Origin: Arthrobacter sp. CAU 1506
Lineage (GTDB): Bacteria; Actinomycetota; Actinomycetes; Actinomycetales; Micrococcaceae
Reading direction: 5' to 3'
NCBI RefSeq assembly: GCF_005047635.1
Contig: NZ_SUKC01000001.1
Span: 124,001-188,000 of the forward strand
DNA: 64,000 nucleotides
The notes under the pieces are model-generated. The model saw nothing but the letters and a program-made list of their open reading frames with translations. It was not told where the DNA came from and did not search any database. Position numbers and translations under genes: made by a program. The first letter of the stretch is position 1, and each line of letters opens with the position of its first letter. Of the stretch, positions 26,111-35,803 are shown in pieces.

Positions 26111-26953
26111 GTGAGTAACTTGTCCCGTCCCGAAGCTCCCTCTTCCGCCGGTGCCGCCGGCCACCCCTGGAGCCGCTATGTGGCCATTGGTGATTCGTTT
26201 ACCGAAGGCATCGGCGACCCTGATCCGGGCAGCCCGGGCGGCTACCGAGGTTGGGCCGATCGCGTGGCCGAGGAACTGGCCCGCGGCCACGAGGACTTCG
26301 CGTACGCCAATCTCGCCATCCGCGGCCGCCTGCTGCAGCAGATCGTCGATGAACAGATCGAACCCGCTCTGGCGCTGAAGCCCGACCTCATTTCGATCTG
26401 TGCCGGCGGCAACGACGTGATCCGCCCCCGGGCCGATCCGGATGCCCTGGCGGAGAAGATCGACCGGGCCGTCTTCCAGCTGGCTGCCTCGGGGGCCACC
26501 ATTGTGCTGTTCACCGCGCCCGATGTCGGGGATACCCCGCTGATCGGCAGTGTCCGCGGCAAGGCGGCCATCTACAACGAGAACCTGCGGACGGTGGCCG
26601 CCCGCCACGACGCCATCATTGCCGACATGTGGGCGCTGCGGCAGTTGAAGGCGCCGCAGATGTGGGCACCGGACCGGTTGCATTTCTCGCCGCTCGGCCA
26701 CCACACCATTGCCGCCATGGTCTTGGACGCCCTCAACGTCGAGCATTCGCTGCAGCCGGAAGCGCCCAAACCGCTCCCGCCCAAGCGCTGGCGCACCGCC
26801 CGCACGGAGGACCTGGTATGGGCCCGCCAACACCTGGTCCCCTGGGTGCTGCGGCGACTCCGGCACCAGTCCTCCGGTGACGGGATCCTGCCGAAGCGTC
26901 CGGCTGCGGATCCGTTCTTCGGCCCGGGCATGCCTCCCGGCACCGCCGGATAA
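26111..26953 (+). CDS. SGNH/GDSL-family hydrolase
   Basis: Serine esterase of 280 residues, no signal peptide. Block I VAIGDSFTEGIGD (Ser nucleophile), block II Gly in NLAIRGR, block III Asn in CAGGNDV, block V Asp/His in PDRLHFSPLGHH. The C-terminal 80 residues are basic and Pro-rich, of unknown role. GTG start at 26111 with AGGA 7 nt upstream. It is followed 11 bp later by the winged-helix gene, probably co-transcribed. Confidence 0.9.
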   Translation: MSNLSRPEAPSSAGAAGHPWSRYVAIGDSFTEGIGDPDPGSPGGYRGWADRVAEELARGHEDFAYANLAIRGRLLQQIVDEQIEPALALKPDLISICAGGNDVIRPRADPDALAEKIDRAVFQLAASGATIVLFTAPDVGDTPLIGSVRGKAAIYNENLRTVAARHDAIIADMWALRQLKAPQMWAPDRLHFSPLGHHTIAAMVLDALNVEHSLQPEAPKPLPPKRWRTARTEDLVWARQHLVPWVLRRLRHQSSGDGILPKRPAADPFFGPGMPPGTAG

Positions 26954-26964
26954 CGGCACCCGGC

Positions 26965-28128
26965 ATGCAGCAGCCGGATGCCCAAGACGTCCGCCGCCAC
27001 CGGTTGCGGGCCCAGCGGCTCTGGGACCGTCCCGCGGACGACGCCGAGGCCGCCTTGCGCTGGCTCCTCGCCTTCCAATCGCAGGAGTATGCCTATGCCC
27101 GCTGGTCGTTGGCGCAACGGACCGGCGGAGCGGCCCGGGACAGCGCAGCGCCCATTGACGCGGCAATCGCCACCGGAACGATCCTGCGCACGCACGTTCT
27201 GCGGCCCACCTGGCACTTCGTGCACCACAGCGATCTGCGCTGGCTGATGCTGCTCTCCGAACCCCGGCTCAAGGCAGGCAATAAGGGCCGGGACCGGCAG
27301 CTGGGACTGGACGAGACGACGGTCGCGCGCAGCAACGAACTGCTGGCCGAGACGGTTGCCGATGGCCGGCACCGCACCCGGGACGAGCTGGCTGCCCGGC
27401 TCACCGAAGCGGGGCTGCTTGAGGACGACGGGGCGAAGCTGAATGGCGCCCCGTTGCGCGGCCAGCGGCTGGGTCATTTGGTGTTTCACGCCGAAATGTC
27501 GCGGATCCTGGTCAGCGGAACGCCGCGGTCCGCGGACTCCGGCACGGTGCAGCAAACGTATGCATCCTTCGACGAGCGCGTCCCGCCGCTGGCAACGGAC
27601 TTTGACCGCGACGCAGCACTGGCACAGCTCACCGCGCGGTACTTCACCAGCCGGGGACCGGCCTCGGTGAAGGACTGCTCGGACTGGTCCAAGCTGCCAC
27701 AGGCCGACATCCGGCGCGGCCTGGAGGCCGGCGCGCACGAAGGACTGGAGCGGGCCGAAGCCGACGGCGTGGAACTGTGGTTCTCCCCCGCAGCCGGGGA
27801 CGGCGGCGGCGCCCGCTCGGCGGCGAATGCCGGGCCCCGCGCTGACTTGATCCAGTGCTACGACGAGTACGTCATGGGCTACACGAAAACCCGCGGTTAC
27901 TTGGGCGGGTCGGCCCCCGCCGCGCTGAGCAGCGCGGTGCCGCAGCATGTGCTGCTGCTGGACGGCAAAATGGCCGGGAACTGGAAACACGTCCTCAAGC
28001 CGGAACTCGCCGAACTGCGGCTCAGGCCGCTGCGCGCGTTCAGCCCTGCGGAGCACGTGGCCATAGACCGTGCCGTGGCACGCTACGCGGCGTTCCTGCG
28101 CCGACCGCTCACGCTGGAACCGGCCTGA
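26965..28128 (+). CDS. Winged-helix DNA-binding-domain protein (HTH_42 / PF06224 type)
   Basis: It has 387 residues. Begins RLRAQRLWDRPADDAEAALR and AFQSQEYAYARWSLAQRT, then the LRPTWHFVHHSDLRW motif, both hallmarks of this family; some members excise DNA crosslinks or bind damaged DNA (AlkX/YcaQ relatives), others are uncharacterised. RGPASVKDCSDWSKL and YDEYVMGYT are further conserved points. The last third contains a Gly/Ala-rich insert. Function in this organism is not established. Confidence 0.85.
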   Translation: MQQPDAQDVRRHRLRAQRLWDRPADDAEAALRWLLAFQSQEYAYARWSLAQRTGGAARDSAAPIDAAIATGTILRTHVLRPTWHFVHHSDLRWLMLLSEPRLKAGNKGRDRQLGLDETTVARSNELLAETVADGRHRTRDELAARLTEAGLLEDDGAKLNGAPLRGQRLGHLVFHAEMSRILVSGTPRSADSGTVQQTYASFDERVPPLATDFDRDAALAQLTARYFTSRGPASVKDCSDWSKLPQADIRRGLEAGAHEGLERAEADGVELWFSPAAGDGGGARSAANAGPRADLIQCYDEYVMGYTKTRGYLGGSAPAALSSAVPQHVLLLDGKMAGNWKHVLKPELAELRLRPLRAFSPAEHVAIDRAVARYAAFLRRPLTLEPA

Positions 28129-28138
28129 ACCGCGATCG

Positions 28139-31100
28139 TCAGCCGCTGGCCCCGCGGTGGAAGCGGAGCGTCAACAGCTGGAACGGGCGCAACTCGAACC
28201 TCACTGTGCGCTCCGCCGGTTGCTCCAGCCGGACACCGGCCACGTCCCGCTCCAATAAATCCGTAGCCGAAACCCGGACCCAGCCGAAACCGGCGCCGAT
28301 CGTGGCCTCCGCGCGACTGCCGAAGGCCTCGTAACAGCGTAGGATCACATCGCCGCTTCGATCCTCGGCCAGTTTGACGGCCTCGATGACCACTGCCGGA
28401 TTGTCCACAGTGAACAGCGGTTCCACCGGGCCGGCCCCCACGCCCTGCACGCGACGCGGCGGCAGATTGAGCCGGTACCCGGCCCGGACCGCCTCCGGAA
28501 TCCCGGCACCGACCACCAAGGACGTGCGGAACGTGTGCTCGCCTTGGTCGGCCTGCGGGTCCGGGTACAGCGGCGCCCGCAGCAGCGACTGACGCACGAC
28601 GGTAGCCGGCGTGGCAGTCGAATCAGTCCGCCGGATGTCGTGCCCGTAGCTGCAGTCGTTAGCGACAGCGATGCCGAAGCCGGGCTCGCCCACCTGCACC
28701 CAGCGGTGCGCGCAGGTTTCGAACCGTGCCGCGTCCCATGACGTGTTGCTGTGCGTGGGCCGGAAGACGTGGCCGAACTGGATCTCCGATGCCGCCCGGT
28801 CGGCCTGAAGGTCCAGCGGGAAGGCCAGCTTCAGTAGTTTCTGGCGCTCGTGCCAGTCGACTGTCGTCTCGAATTCCAGTGAACGGGAGCCGGCGGCCAG
28901 CCAGACCGTCTGGGTAACCTGCGAGCTGCCGAACCGGCGGCTGACTTGGAGCCCGGCGCAGGGACCCCGGAGCGGCACCGGACCGATAGGGGCATCGCCA
29001 GGGTGAGATGCTTCCGGACGGGCGTCGTCGCTGTCCGCGGTGCTGGAAAACACCTCGACGGCATGAACTTCCCGCAGTTCCTGGCAGACGGACTTGTAGT
29101 GCTCCTCCAGTTCCCAGGCGTCCCATCTGGTCGGTGTGTCGCGGAAGAGTTGCAGCAGGTTCGCCGACATGCCGCCCGGGATCACTTCCCGGCCGGTATC
29201 CACGTCCATGAGCGAGGAAATCAGGCCTTCGGAATCGATCACCACCCGCAGCAGGCCGTTGTCCAGCAACCAGCCGTCACCGTTCGGTTCAATGACCACG
29301 CTTGGCGCGGCCGGCTCGGCCGGTCCGGAGGTACTGATGGCACCCAGCGCGGGCACGCCTTCCATCGGATACGGCCCGGCATTGGCCACAGCGCTGCTGG
29401 CGCCCCGGCCCAGCAGCGCACGCAGCGAGCCATCGATCAGGCCCGCCAGTTCTGCCGCCAGTCTGGCGTAGTTGGCCTCGGCCTCGCGGTGCACCCAGGC
29501 GATCGAGGATCCGGGCAGGATGTCGTGGAACTGCTGCAGCAGCACGGTTTGCCACGCCCGCTCCAGCGCGTCGTAAGGGTAGGCCGCTGCGCCGCGCACC
29601 GCCGCCGTCGCTGCCCAGAGCTCGGCCTCGCGCAGCAGGTGCTCGCTGCGGCGGTTGCCCCGCTTGGTGCGTGACTGCGAAGTGTAGGTGCCGCGGTGGT
29701 ACTCCAGGTACAGCTCCCCCGACCAGACCGGCGGCCGGTCGTACTCTTCCTCGGCGGCGCGGAAAAACCGCTCCGGGCTGGAGAGCTGCACCCGCGGCGA
29801 GCCTTCCAGGTCGGCCGTGCGGTGCGCGGCGGCGAGCATCTCGCGCGTGGGCCCGCCGCCGCCGTCGCCGTAGCCGAAAGCCAGCAGCGAGGTGTTGGCG
29901 GCCCCCTTCTCAGCGAAGTGCCGTTCGGCCCGGGCCAGATCGGCCGCGGTCAGCTCGGCGTTGTAGGTATCTGCCGGAGGGAAGTGGGTGAAAATACGGC
30001 TGCCGTCGATTCCTTCCCACCAAAAGGTGTGGTGCGGAAAGGTGTTGGTCTCGTTCCAGGACAGTTTCTGGGTCAGGAACCAGCGGGATCCGGCGGCGCG
30101 GGCAATCTGCGGCATGGCCGCGGAGTAGCCGAAGGAGTCCGGGAGCCAGACCTCCTGCGGTTCGACGCCGAACTCGGCCAGGAAGAATTTCTTCCCGGCG
30201 ATGAACTGGCGGGCCAGTGCCTCTCCACCGGGCATGTTCGTGTCCGATTCGACCCACATCCCGCCGACCGGGACAAAGCGGCCGGCCCGGATCTGGTCCG
30301 CCACCCGTGCGAACAGCTCCGGCTGCGACTCTTTCAGCCAGGCATACTGCTGCGCAGAGGAGGCGGCGAAGACGAACTCCGGGTCCGACTCCTGCAGCGC
30401 GACGACGTTCGCGAAGGTCCGGGCAATCTTGCGCTTGGTCTCGCGGACCGGCCAGAGCCATGCGCTGTCAATGTGCGCGTGGCCGACTGCATGGATCCGG
30501 TGCGCGCTGTGGGCTGCGGGTGCCGAGAGCACGGGCTCCAGCACTGCCCGGCCGGCTGCCGCGGTGCCGGCGATGTCCGCGGGGTCCAGCACGCTGAGGG
30601 CGTGCTCCAGCGCGCGCAGGATCTGGGCGCGGCGCGGCTGGCCCGGATCCAGTTGGAGGATGAGCTGCTCCAGCACCGTGAAGTCCTGCAGCAGTTCCCA
30701 TGCCACGACGTCGCGCAGCGCAATGTCGGCCTGGCGGAACGTGTAGCACGGGGTCTGCCCAGAGGTGGCCGGGTCTCCGAGCAGCGTGGGCTGGAAGGTG
30801 AAGTTCCCGATCAGGTCCGGGTTGGCCGCGGCCTCCAGATAAAGCTCGACGGCGGCGCCGGGCTGGGCGTCCAGCGGAACGTAGGGGTTGCGCGGCTCGA
30901 TGGCCTTAATGATGCTGCCCTGCGGGGTGTAGACCAGCCCTTCTGCTTGGAAACCCGGGATCCCGGGGGTAAATCCTGGATCCAGCAGCAGTTCCGGCCG
31001 GTGCCCGGCGTCCACTGTCCATGCCGCCGGGATCTGTCCGGTGAGCCGGAACCAACTGGTGGACCAGGGCGGCCCCCAGGCGCTGCCCGTGGTGAATTCG

Positions 31101-31261
31101 GAGAAGCCGGCCGCTACCGCCTCGGCGAACGGGACCGGCTCGCCCGGAACATGCCAGGCCCCGAGCCGGGCCGGAACCGCTGCCGGATAGACGGCCGGTT
31201 GCAGCCGCTCGAGAATAAACCGGCTGATTCGCGCCTGGACCTGGGCCCCGTCGTCGTGCAT
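28139..31261 (-). CDS. GH38 alpha-mannosidase
   Basis: Cytosolic exo-mannosidase of 1040 residues, full length for GH38. Zinc ligands H263 and D265 in GHAHIDSAW; nucleophile/metal ligand D375 in WLPDSFGYS; substrate-binding FWWEGIDGSRIFTHFPP. A helical domain and two beta domains follow. It is the last gene of a four-gene operon, 30 bp downstream of the second permease, so it probably degrades mannose-containing oligosaccharides taken up by that importer. No signal peptide, consistent with intracellular processing. Confidence 0.95.
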   Translation of the reverse strand: MHDDGAQVQARISRFILERLQPAVYPAAVPARLGAWHVPGEPVPFAEAVAAGFSEFTTGSAWGPPWSTSWFRLTGQIPAAWTVDAGHRPELLLDPGFTPGIPGFQAEGLVYTPQGSIIKAIEPRNPYVPLDAQPGAAVELYLEAAANPDLIGNFTFQPTLLGDPATSGQTPCYTFRQADIALRDVVAWELLQDFTVLEQLILQLDPGQPRRAQILRALEHALSVLDPADIAGTAAAGRAVLEPVLSAPAAHSAHRIHAVGHAHIDSAWLWPVRETKRKIARTFANVVALQESDPEFVFAASSAQQYAWLKESQPELFARVADQIRAGRFVPVGGMWVESDTNMPGGEALARQFIAGKKFFLAEFGVEPQEVWLPDSFGYSAAMPQIARAAGSRWFLTQKLSWNETNTFPHHTFWWEGIDGSRIFTHFPPADTYNAELTAADLARAERHFAEKGAANTSLLAFGYGDGGGGPTREMLAAAHRTADLEGSPRVQLSSPERFFRAAEEEYDRPPVWSGELYLEYHRGTYTSQSRTKRGNRRSEHLLREAELWAATAAVRGAAAYPYDALERAWQTVLLQQFHDILPGSSIAWVHREAEANYARLAAELAGLIDGSLRALLGRGASSAVANAGPYPMEGVPALGAISTSGPAEPAAPSVVIEPNGDGWLLDNGLLRVVIDSEGLISSLMDVDTGREVIPGGMSANLLQLFRDTPTRWDAWELEEHYKSVCQELREVHAVEVFSSTADSDDARPEASHPGDAPIGPVPLRGPCAGLQVSRRFGSSQVTQTVWLAAGSRSLEFETTVDWHERQKLLKLAFPLDLQADRAASEIQFGHVFRPTHSNTSWDAARFETCAHRWVQVGEPGFGIAVANDCSYGHDIRRTDSTATPATVVRQSLLRAPLYPDPQADQGEHTFRTSLVVGAGIPEAVRAGYRLNLPPRRVQGVGAGPVEPLFTVDNPAVVIEAVKLAEDRSGDVILRCYEAFGSRAEATIGAGFGWVRVSATDLLERDVAGVRLEQPAERTVRFELRPFQLLTLRFHRGASG

Positions 31262-31291
31262 GGCACCGCCCTCTCCGTCAGATCTGCCGCA

Positions 31292-32146
31292 TCAGCCCTT
31301 GACCGCACCAGCCATCGCGAAGGAACCGCCGATCCCGCGCGACACCAGGATGTAGAGCAGCACCACCGGCACCGAATACAGGACCGAGTACGCCGCCAAC
31401 TGCCCGTAGGCTATGGCACCATGTTGGCCGAAGAAGCTGAAGATGCTCGCTGCCGCCGGCTGCTTGGCTGACGAGAGCAGCAAGATGAAGGGCACAAAGA
31501 AGTTCCCCCAGGCCTGGATAAAGACGAAGATGAACACCACTGCAAGTCCCGGACGCATCAGCGGCACCACGATCCTGGCGAGGGCGTTCATCGCCGAGGC
31601 GCCGTCTACCCAGGCCGCCTCTTCCAGGCTGACCGGGACCGAATCCATGAAATTCTTCGTCATCCAGATGGCCATCGGCAGGGAGGATGCCGCCATGAAC
31701 AGCGTGGTGGCCGCCAGCAAATCGAGGAAGTTCAGCTGCACGAACAGGCTGTAGACCGGGACCATGATCGCCGTGATCGGCAGGCACGTCCCGAACAAAA
31801 CGACGTACAGGAACGGCTTGTTGAAACGCAGCTGGTACCGCGAGAGCGGATAGGCCGCGAGCACCGCCGCCAGCACGGTGACCACCGCGGTCCCGCCGGA
31901 CAGCAGGAAGCTGTTGAGAAGTGGCACAAACGTCAGTTCCGGGGTGAGCACCGCCGTGTAGTTGGCCGTAGACACCTCATTGGGGATCTGTGTCTGATAG
32001 CTGGCCTCCGCATCCAGGGATGCCAGGACCAACCAGCTCAACGGCAGCAAGAAACATGCCGCAATCACCAGCAAGGAGACGTTCGCCAGCGCCGCAACGG
32101 TACTGCGCCGGCCGGAAGCCACTGACAGCGGACCTGGACGGTTCAT
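31292..32146 (-). CDS. Carbohydrate ABC transporter permease, MalG type
   Basis: It has 284 residues and six membrane segments. The cytoplasmic EAA loop contacting the ATPase is EEAAWVDGASAMNALARIVVP. It is four base pairs from the upstream permease gene, so tightly coupled. No ATPase gene is present; in actinobacteria a shared MsiK-type ATPase usually serves such systems, which is inference here. Confidence 0.92.
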   Translation of the reverse strand: MNRPGPLSVASGRRSTVAALANVSLLVIAACFLLPLSWLVLASLDAEASYQTQIPNEVSTANYTAVLTPELTFVPLLNSFLLSGGTAVVTVLAAVLAAYPLSRYQLRFNKPFLYVVLFGTCLPITAIMVPVYSLFVQLNFLDLLAATTLFMAASSLPMAIWMTKNFMDSVPVSLEEAAWVDGASAMNALARIVVPLMRPGLAVVFIFVFIQAWGNFFVPFILLLSSAKQPAAASIFSFFGQHGAIAYGQLAAYSVLYSVPVVLLYILVSRGIGGSFAMAGAVKG

Positions 32147-32150
32147 CGGA

Positions 32151-33092
32151 TCAGCCCTTCCTTTCGCGCAGCGCCCGGATATAGATGATGGAGAAGACCG
32201 CCCCGATCAACAGCATGACGACGGCGATTGCGGTGCCGTAGCCAACGTCGCTGTAGCGGAAGGCTTCCTCGTAGGCCATGAGCGGCAGCGTGGTGCTGGC
32301 TCCTGCCGGGCCGCCGGCCGTCATCACGTAGATCAGGGTGAAGACCGAAAGCGTCTGCAGGGTGATGAGCATCAGGTTGGTGGCAATGCTGTGCCGGATC
32401 ATCGGCAGCGTGATGTACCACAACCGCTTTGACCCGCCGGCGCCGTCGATCATCGCCGCTTCGGTGATTTCCTCCGGCACATCGTTCAGCGCCGCCTGGT
32501 ACACCATCATGGAGAACGCGGTTCCCCGCCAGATATTGGCCAGGATCACCGCCAGCATCGGGACCGTGAACAGCCAGTCGGTCCCGTCGATGCCGAAGAG
32601 CGCGGTGAGCTGGTTCAGGGTTCCGTCCCGGTTGAAGAAGGCATAGGCCACGAAGCCGGCCACGATTTCCGGCAACACCCAGGCCGCGACGACGCAGACC
32701 CCCACCACAGCGGAAACCGCTTTGCTGGCCTTCGTCATCAGCAGCGCGATCGCCAGGCCCAGCAGGTTCTGGCCGAGCACGGCGGAGACAAGGACGAAGA
32801 TGACGGTCAGCCAGAGCGACTGCAGGAAGTCCGGGTCGCTGAGCAGCTCAGTGTAGTTTTCCAGCCCGACCCACTGCGGGTCCTTGGCCGCGACGCCGGT
32901 CAGGGCGGCATTGGTCAGGGACCCGTAGAAAGCCCACAGGATCGGGCCGGCCAGGAACACGCCCAGCAGCAGCACGGCAGGGCCGAGCGGCACCAGCCGC
33001 AGGACGCCCCTCCGCGGCGGGCGGCCCCGGCCGCGCTGCTCAGTGCCGCGACGCGTTTCGGCGTCACGGGCCACCACCTCGGCGGCTGTCAC
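32151..33092 (-). CDS. Carbohydrate ABC transporter permease, MalF type
   Basis: It has 313 residues: a basic cytosolic head (RRGTEQRGRGRPPRRG), then six membrane segments. EAA loop: EITEAAMIDGAGGSKRLWYI. Located 6 bp after the binding-protein gene. With the next permease it forms the transmembrane pore of the importer that precedes the GH38 mannosidase. Confidence 0.92.
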   Translation of the reverse strand: MTAAEVVARDAETRRGTEQRGRGRPPRRGVLRLVPLGPAVLLLGVFLAGPILWAFYGSLTNAALTGVAAKDPQWVGLENYTELLSDPDFLQSLWLTVIFVLVSAVLGQNLLGLAIALLMTKASKAVSAVVGVCVVAAWVLPEIVAGFVAYAFFNRDGTLNQLTALFGIDGTDWLFTVPMLAVILANIWRGTAFSMMVYQAALNDVPEEITEAAMIDGAGGSKRLWYITLPMIRHSIATNLMLITLQTLSVFTLIYVMTAGGPAGASTTLPLMAYEEAFRYSDVGYGTAIAVVMLLIGAVFSIIYIRALRERKG

Positions 33093-33098
33093 TGCCGG

Positions 33099-34466
33099 CT
33101 ACTTCTGTACTGTGTTTTCTGCGCCGACAAGGTCGGTGACGGCGGCGTCAAACTCGGCCGCGGCCTCCGCGGGCGTCTGCTTCCCCATCATCACTGCTTC
33201 GGTGGCTTCCTGGACGGCGGTGGATATCTGCGGGTAGTCGGCTGTGGCGGGTCGGTAATTCGTCACCGAGACCAGTTCGGAAACGTCGCCCACGAATGGA
33301 TTGGCGTCCAAGTAAGCGGGGTCCTTGGCCACATCGGTACGGACTGCGATCTGCGAATTGGCCACGGTGTACTGCAGCGAGTTCTCCTGGTTCATGACCT
33401 CCGTGAGGAACTCGAACGCGAGATCGGGATTCGCTGTATTGGCTCCCACCGCCAGGGTCCAACCGCCGGACATGCTGACCGCACCGGGCTCCTGGCCGTT
33501 CTGCGTGGGGAACGGGGCAACGCCCATCACGTCACCATATTCGGGCCAGTCCACCAACCCTCCCTCTTGCCAGAACGACGGCGAGTAGGAGCCTTCCACG
33601 GTTCCGCCCAGTTTGTCCTCGGGAAACAGTTGGCCGAAGACCATCTGCCATACGTTCGGGTCCAGGGCCTCGGCCGGAGTGACGGCCAGCTCCTCCTGAT
33701 AGAGCGTCTGCAGGAAGGCCAGCGAGTCGATGAAGCCCTGCGAACCGACCACCCACTTGCCTTCAGCGTCGTCATAGAGCGTGTCGCCGGTACCGTAGAG
33801 CAACTGGTAGAAACTCTGCATGACGGTGCCTTCGCCGGTACCCGTGCCCGCGTAGAGGTTGAACGGGACCACGTCCGGCTGCGAGGACTTGATGGCGCGG
33901 GCCGCCTCCAGGATGGCGTTCCAGTCCTTCGGCGCCCAGGGGACGTCCACGCCGGCCTTTTGCAGGACGTTCTTGTTGTACCAAATGGCCCGAGTATCGG
34001 TGCCCAGAGGGACAGCATAGATGCTGCCATCGTCCGCCCGGCCGGCCTCTTTGGCCCCCTCATTGAAATTCGCCCAGTCGTCCCACCCGGCCAAATACTG
34101 ATCGAGATTCAGGAGGTAGCCGGCATCAACGTCCGAACGGATCTTGAAGGTGTCCTCGTAAAACACGTCCGGGGCGGTGTCCGGCGATCGCTGGGATAAG
34201 GCGAGCTTGGTCGCATAGTCTTCGTCGCTGCCGGTGATGGATTCCAAGTTGACCGTCACGCCGTCGTGCGCAGCCTCAAAGTCGGCCTTCGCCTTCTTCA
34301 TCACCTCATCCATCGTGGCGTTGGCCTCGGTGGTCTGGTACACAATCCGCAGTGCGGAGCTTTGGGAGGTTCCCCCTTCTCCGCCTCCGCCGCCACCGGA
34401 ACAGCCGGTCAGCGCCAGCACTCCAACGGCCATCAGGGACACTTTGAATCGGTAGTCACGCAGCAT
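33099..34466 (-). CDS. Carbohydrate ABC transporter substrate-binding lipoprotein
   Basis: It has 455 residues. Lipoprotein signal peptide with lipobox LTGC (SLMAVGVLALTGCSGGGG) puts it on the outer face of the membrane; a Gly-rich linker follows. The mature protein is a family 1 binding protein (KADFEAAHDGVTVNLE, VPWAPKDWNAILEAA, MSGGWTLAVGANTANPDLA). ATG at 34466 is preceded by AGGGGGA; an upstream in-frame ATG lacks one and would destroy the signal peptide. First gene of the operon; the AT-rich stretch at 34545-34600 is the likely promoter. Ligand probably a mannose-containing glycan, from the GH38 neighbour. Confidence 0.92.
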   Translation of the reverse strand: MLRDYRFKVSLMAVGVLALTGCSGGGGGGEGGTSQSSALRIVYQTTEANATMDEVMKKAKADFEAAHDGVTVNLESITGSDEDYATKLALSQRSPDTAPDVFYEDTFKIRSDVDAGYLLNLDQYLAGWDDWANFNEGAKEAGRADDGSIYAVPLGTDTRAIWYNKNVLQKAGVDVPWAPKDWNAILEAARAIKSSQPDVVPFNLYAGTGTGEGTVMQSFYQLLYGTGDTLYDDAEGKWVVGSQGFIDSLAFLQTLYQEELAVTPAEALDPNVWQMVFGQLFPEDKLGGTVEGSYSPSFWQEGGLVDWPEYGDVMGVAPFPTQNGQEPGAVSMSGGWTLAVGANTANPDLAFEFLTEVMNQENSLQYTVANSQIAVRTDVAKDPAYLDANPFVGDVSELVSVTNYRPATADYPQISTAVQEATEAVMMGKQTPAEAAAEFDAAVTDLVGAENTVQK

Positions 34467-34652
34467 GGTTCCCCCTCGTAGTGGAGGCTTCCGGGCCAGA
34501 CGCCGTTGGCGTGGTCGCGAGCCTACGGGCATGCTACCGATGGGCTCCATCAAATGGATTTATTCTTTTCAACCGTGATCAAACTGCAATATTAGGCCCA
34601 GCTCATCATCGCCCATGTCCGGGTCCGATGGGCGCGCTGGCAGTAACAGCGG

Positions 34653-35783
34653 TCAGGACGGGGGGAAAAACGCCTGGCTGAGCTCGTCATGCAGCTGGTG
34701 GACATCGGTCAGGAAACCGTCGTGGCCCAGCGGCGTTTCGATGGTGTGCACCTTGACCGATCCCGGCAGCGCCTCGGCCAGCTGCCGCGACTGTTCCGGG
34801 AAGTAGAGGCGGTCGGAATCCACCGCCGCGATGAAGAACTCTGTCTCCTCGAGGCTGCCCAGGGATTGCTCCAGCGTGCCGCGGCCACGGGACACGTCGT
34901 GGCTGACCAGGGCCTCGGTGAGGAGGATGTAGCTGTTCGCGTCGAAGCGGGACACCAGTTTTTCCGCCTGGTAGTCCAGGTAGCTTTCGACCGCATAGCG
35001 GCCGCGGGCCGCGGGCGTGATGCCGCCAAACGGCTGTTCCTCCGCCTGCGCCGAGCGGCCGAACCGGAACTCCAGTTCCGGCTCGGAACGGTAATTGATG
35101 TGGGCGATCCGCCGGGCGATGCCCAGCCCGGCGTCCGGGGCGGGACCGCCGTAGTAGTCGCCGCCGGCAAAGTGCGGGTCCAGCCGGATAGCTGCGACCT
35201 GGGCCTGGGCAAACGCAATCTGTTCGGCCGTGCTGGCAGCCCCGCACGCCATGACTGCACAACGGGCCGTCCGGTCCGGGAACGTCGCAGCCCACTCGAG
35301 CGCACGCGCCCCGCCCATCGAGCCGCCGAGCACGGCATGCCAGCGGCGGATGCCCAGTGCATCGGCGAGCCGCGCCTCGGCCCGGACCGAGTCCCGGATG
35401 GTGACGAACGGGAACCGCGAACCCCACGGCAAGCCGTCCGGTGCCGGCGACGCCGGACCGGTGGAGCCGTAGCAGCCGCCAACCATGTTGGCGGCCACCA
35501 CGAAATAGCGCTCCGTGTCGATAGTGGCACCGGGACCGACCAGGTCGTCCCACCAGCCGTCCTCATCCGAAGCACCCCGGGCCACATGCGTGCTTCCGGT
35601 CAAGGCGTGCTCGATCAGGACCGCGTTCGTCGCATCCGCATTCAGCGTGCCCCAGGTTTCAAAGCCCAGGACCACCTCGGGCAGGTAGCCGCCGGCTTCC
35701 AGTTCCAGCGCACCAACAGGCATCCTGCGCAGGATGCCATCCGTCGCCTGATCCACCAGTTCCTGCGGTTGCACGATCGTCAC
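34653..35783 (-). CDS. metX: Homoserine O-acetyltransferase
   Basis: Acetylates homoserine with acetyl-CoA, committing it to methionine. It has 376 residues, alpha/beta-hydrolase fold. Nucleophile Ser155 in LGGSMGGAR; catalytic Asp in VDSDRLYFP; His in LGHDGFL. Substrate-binding ANMVGGCYGSTGP is present. It lies 20 bp downstream of metY, so both are read from the SAM-IV-controlled transcript. Confidence 0.95.
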   Translation of the reverse strand: MTIVQPQELVDQATDGILRRMPVGALELEAGGYLPEVVLGFETWGTLNADATNAVLIEHALTGSTHVARGASDEDGWWDDLVGPGATIDTERYFVVAANMVGGCYGSTGPASPAPDGLPWGSRFPFVTIRDSVRAEARLADALGIRRWHAVLGGSMGGARALEWAATFPDRTARCAVMACGAASTAEQIAFAQAQVAAIRLDPHFAGGDYYGGPAPDAGLGIARRIAHINYRSEPELEFRFGRSAQAEEQPFGGITPAARGRYAVESYLDYQAEKLVSRFDANSYILLTEALVSHDVSRGRGTLEQSLGSLEETEFFIAAVDSDRLYFPEQSRQLAEALPGSVKVHTIETPLGHDGFLTDVHQLHDELSQAFFPPS

Positions 35784-35803
35784 GCTGCGTTCTACCTGCT
35801 TGC

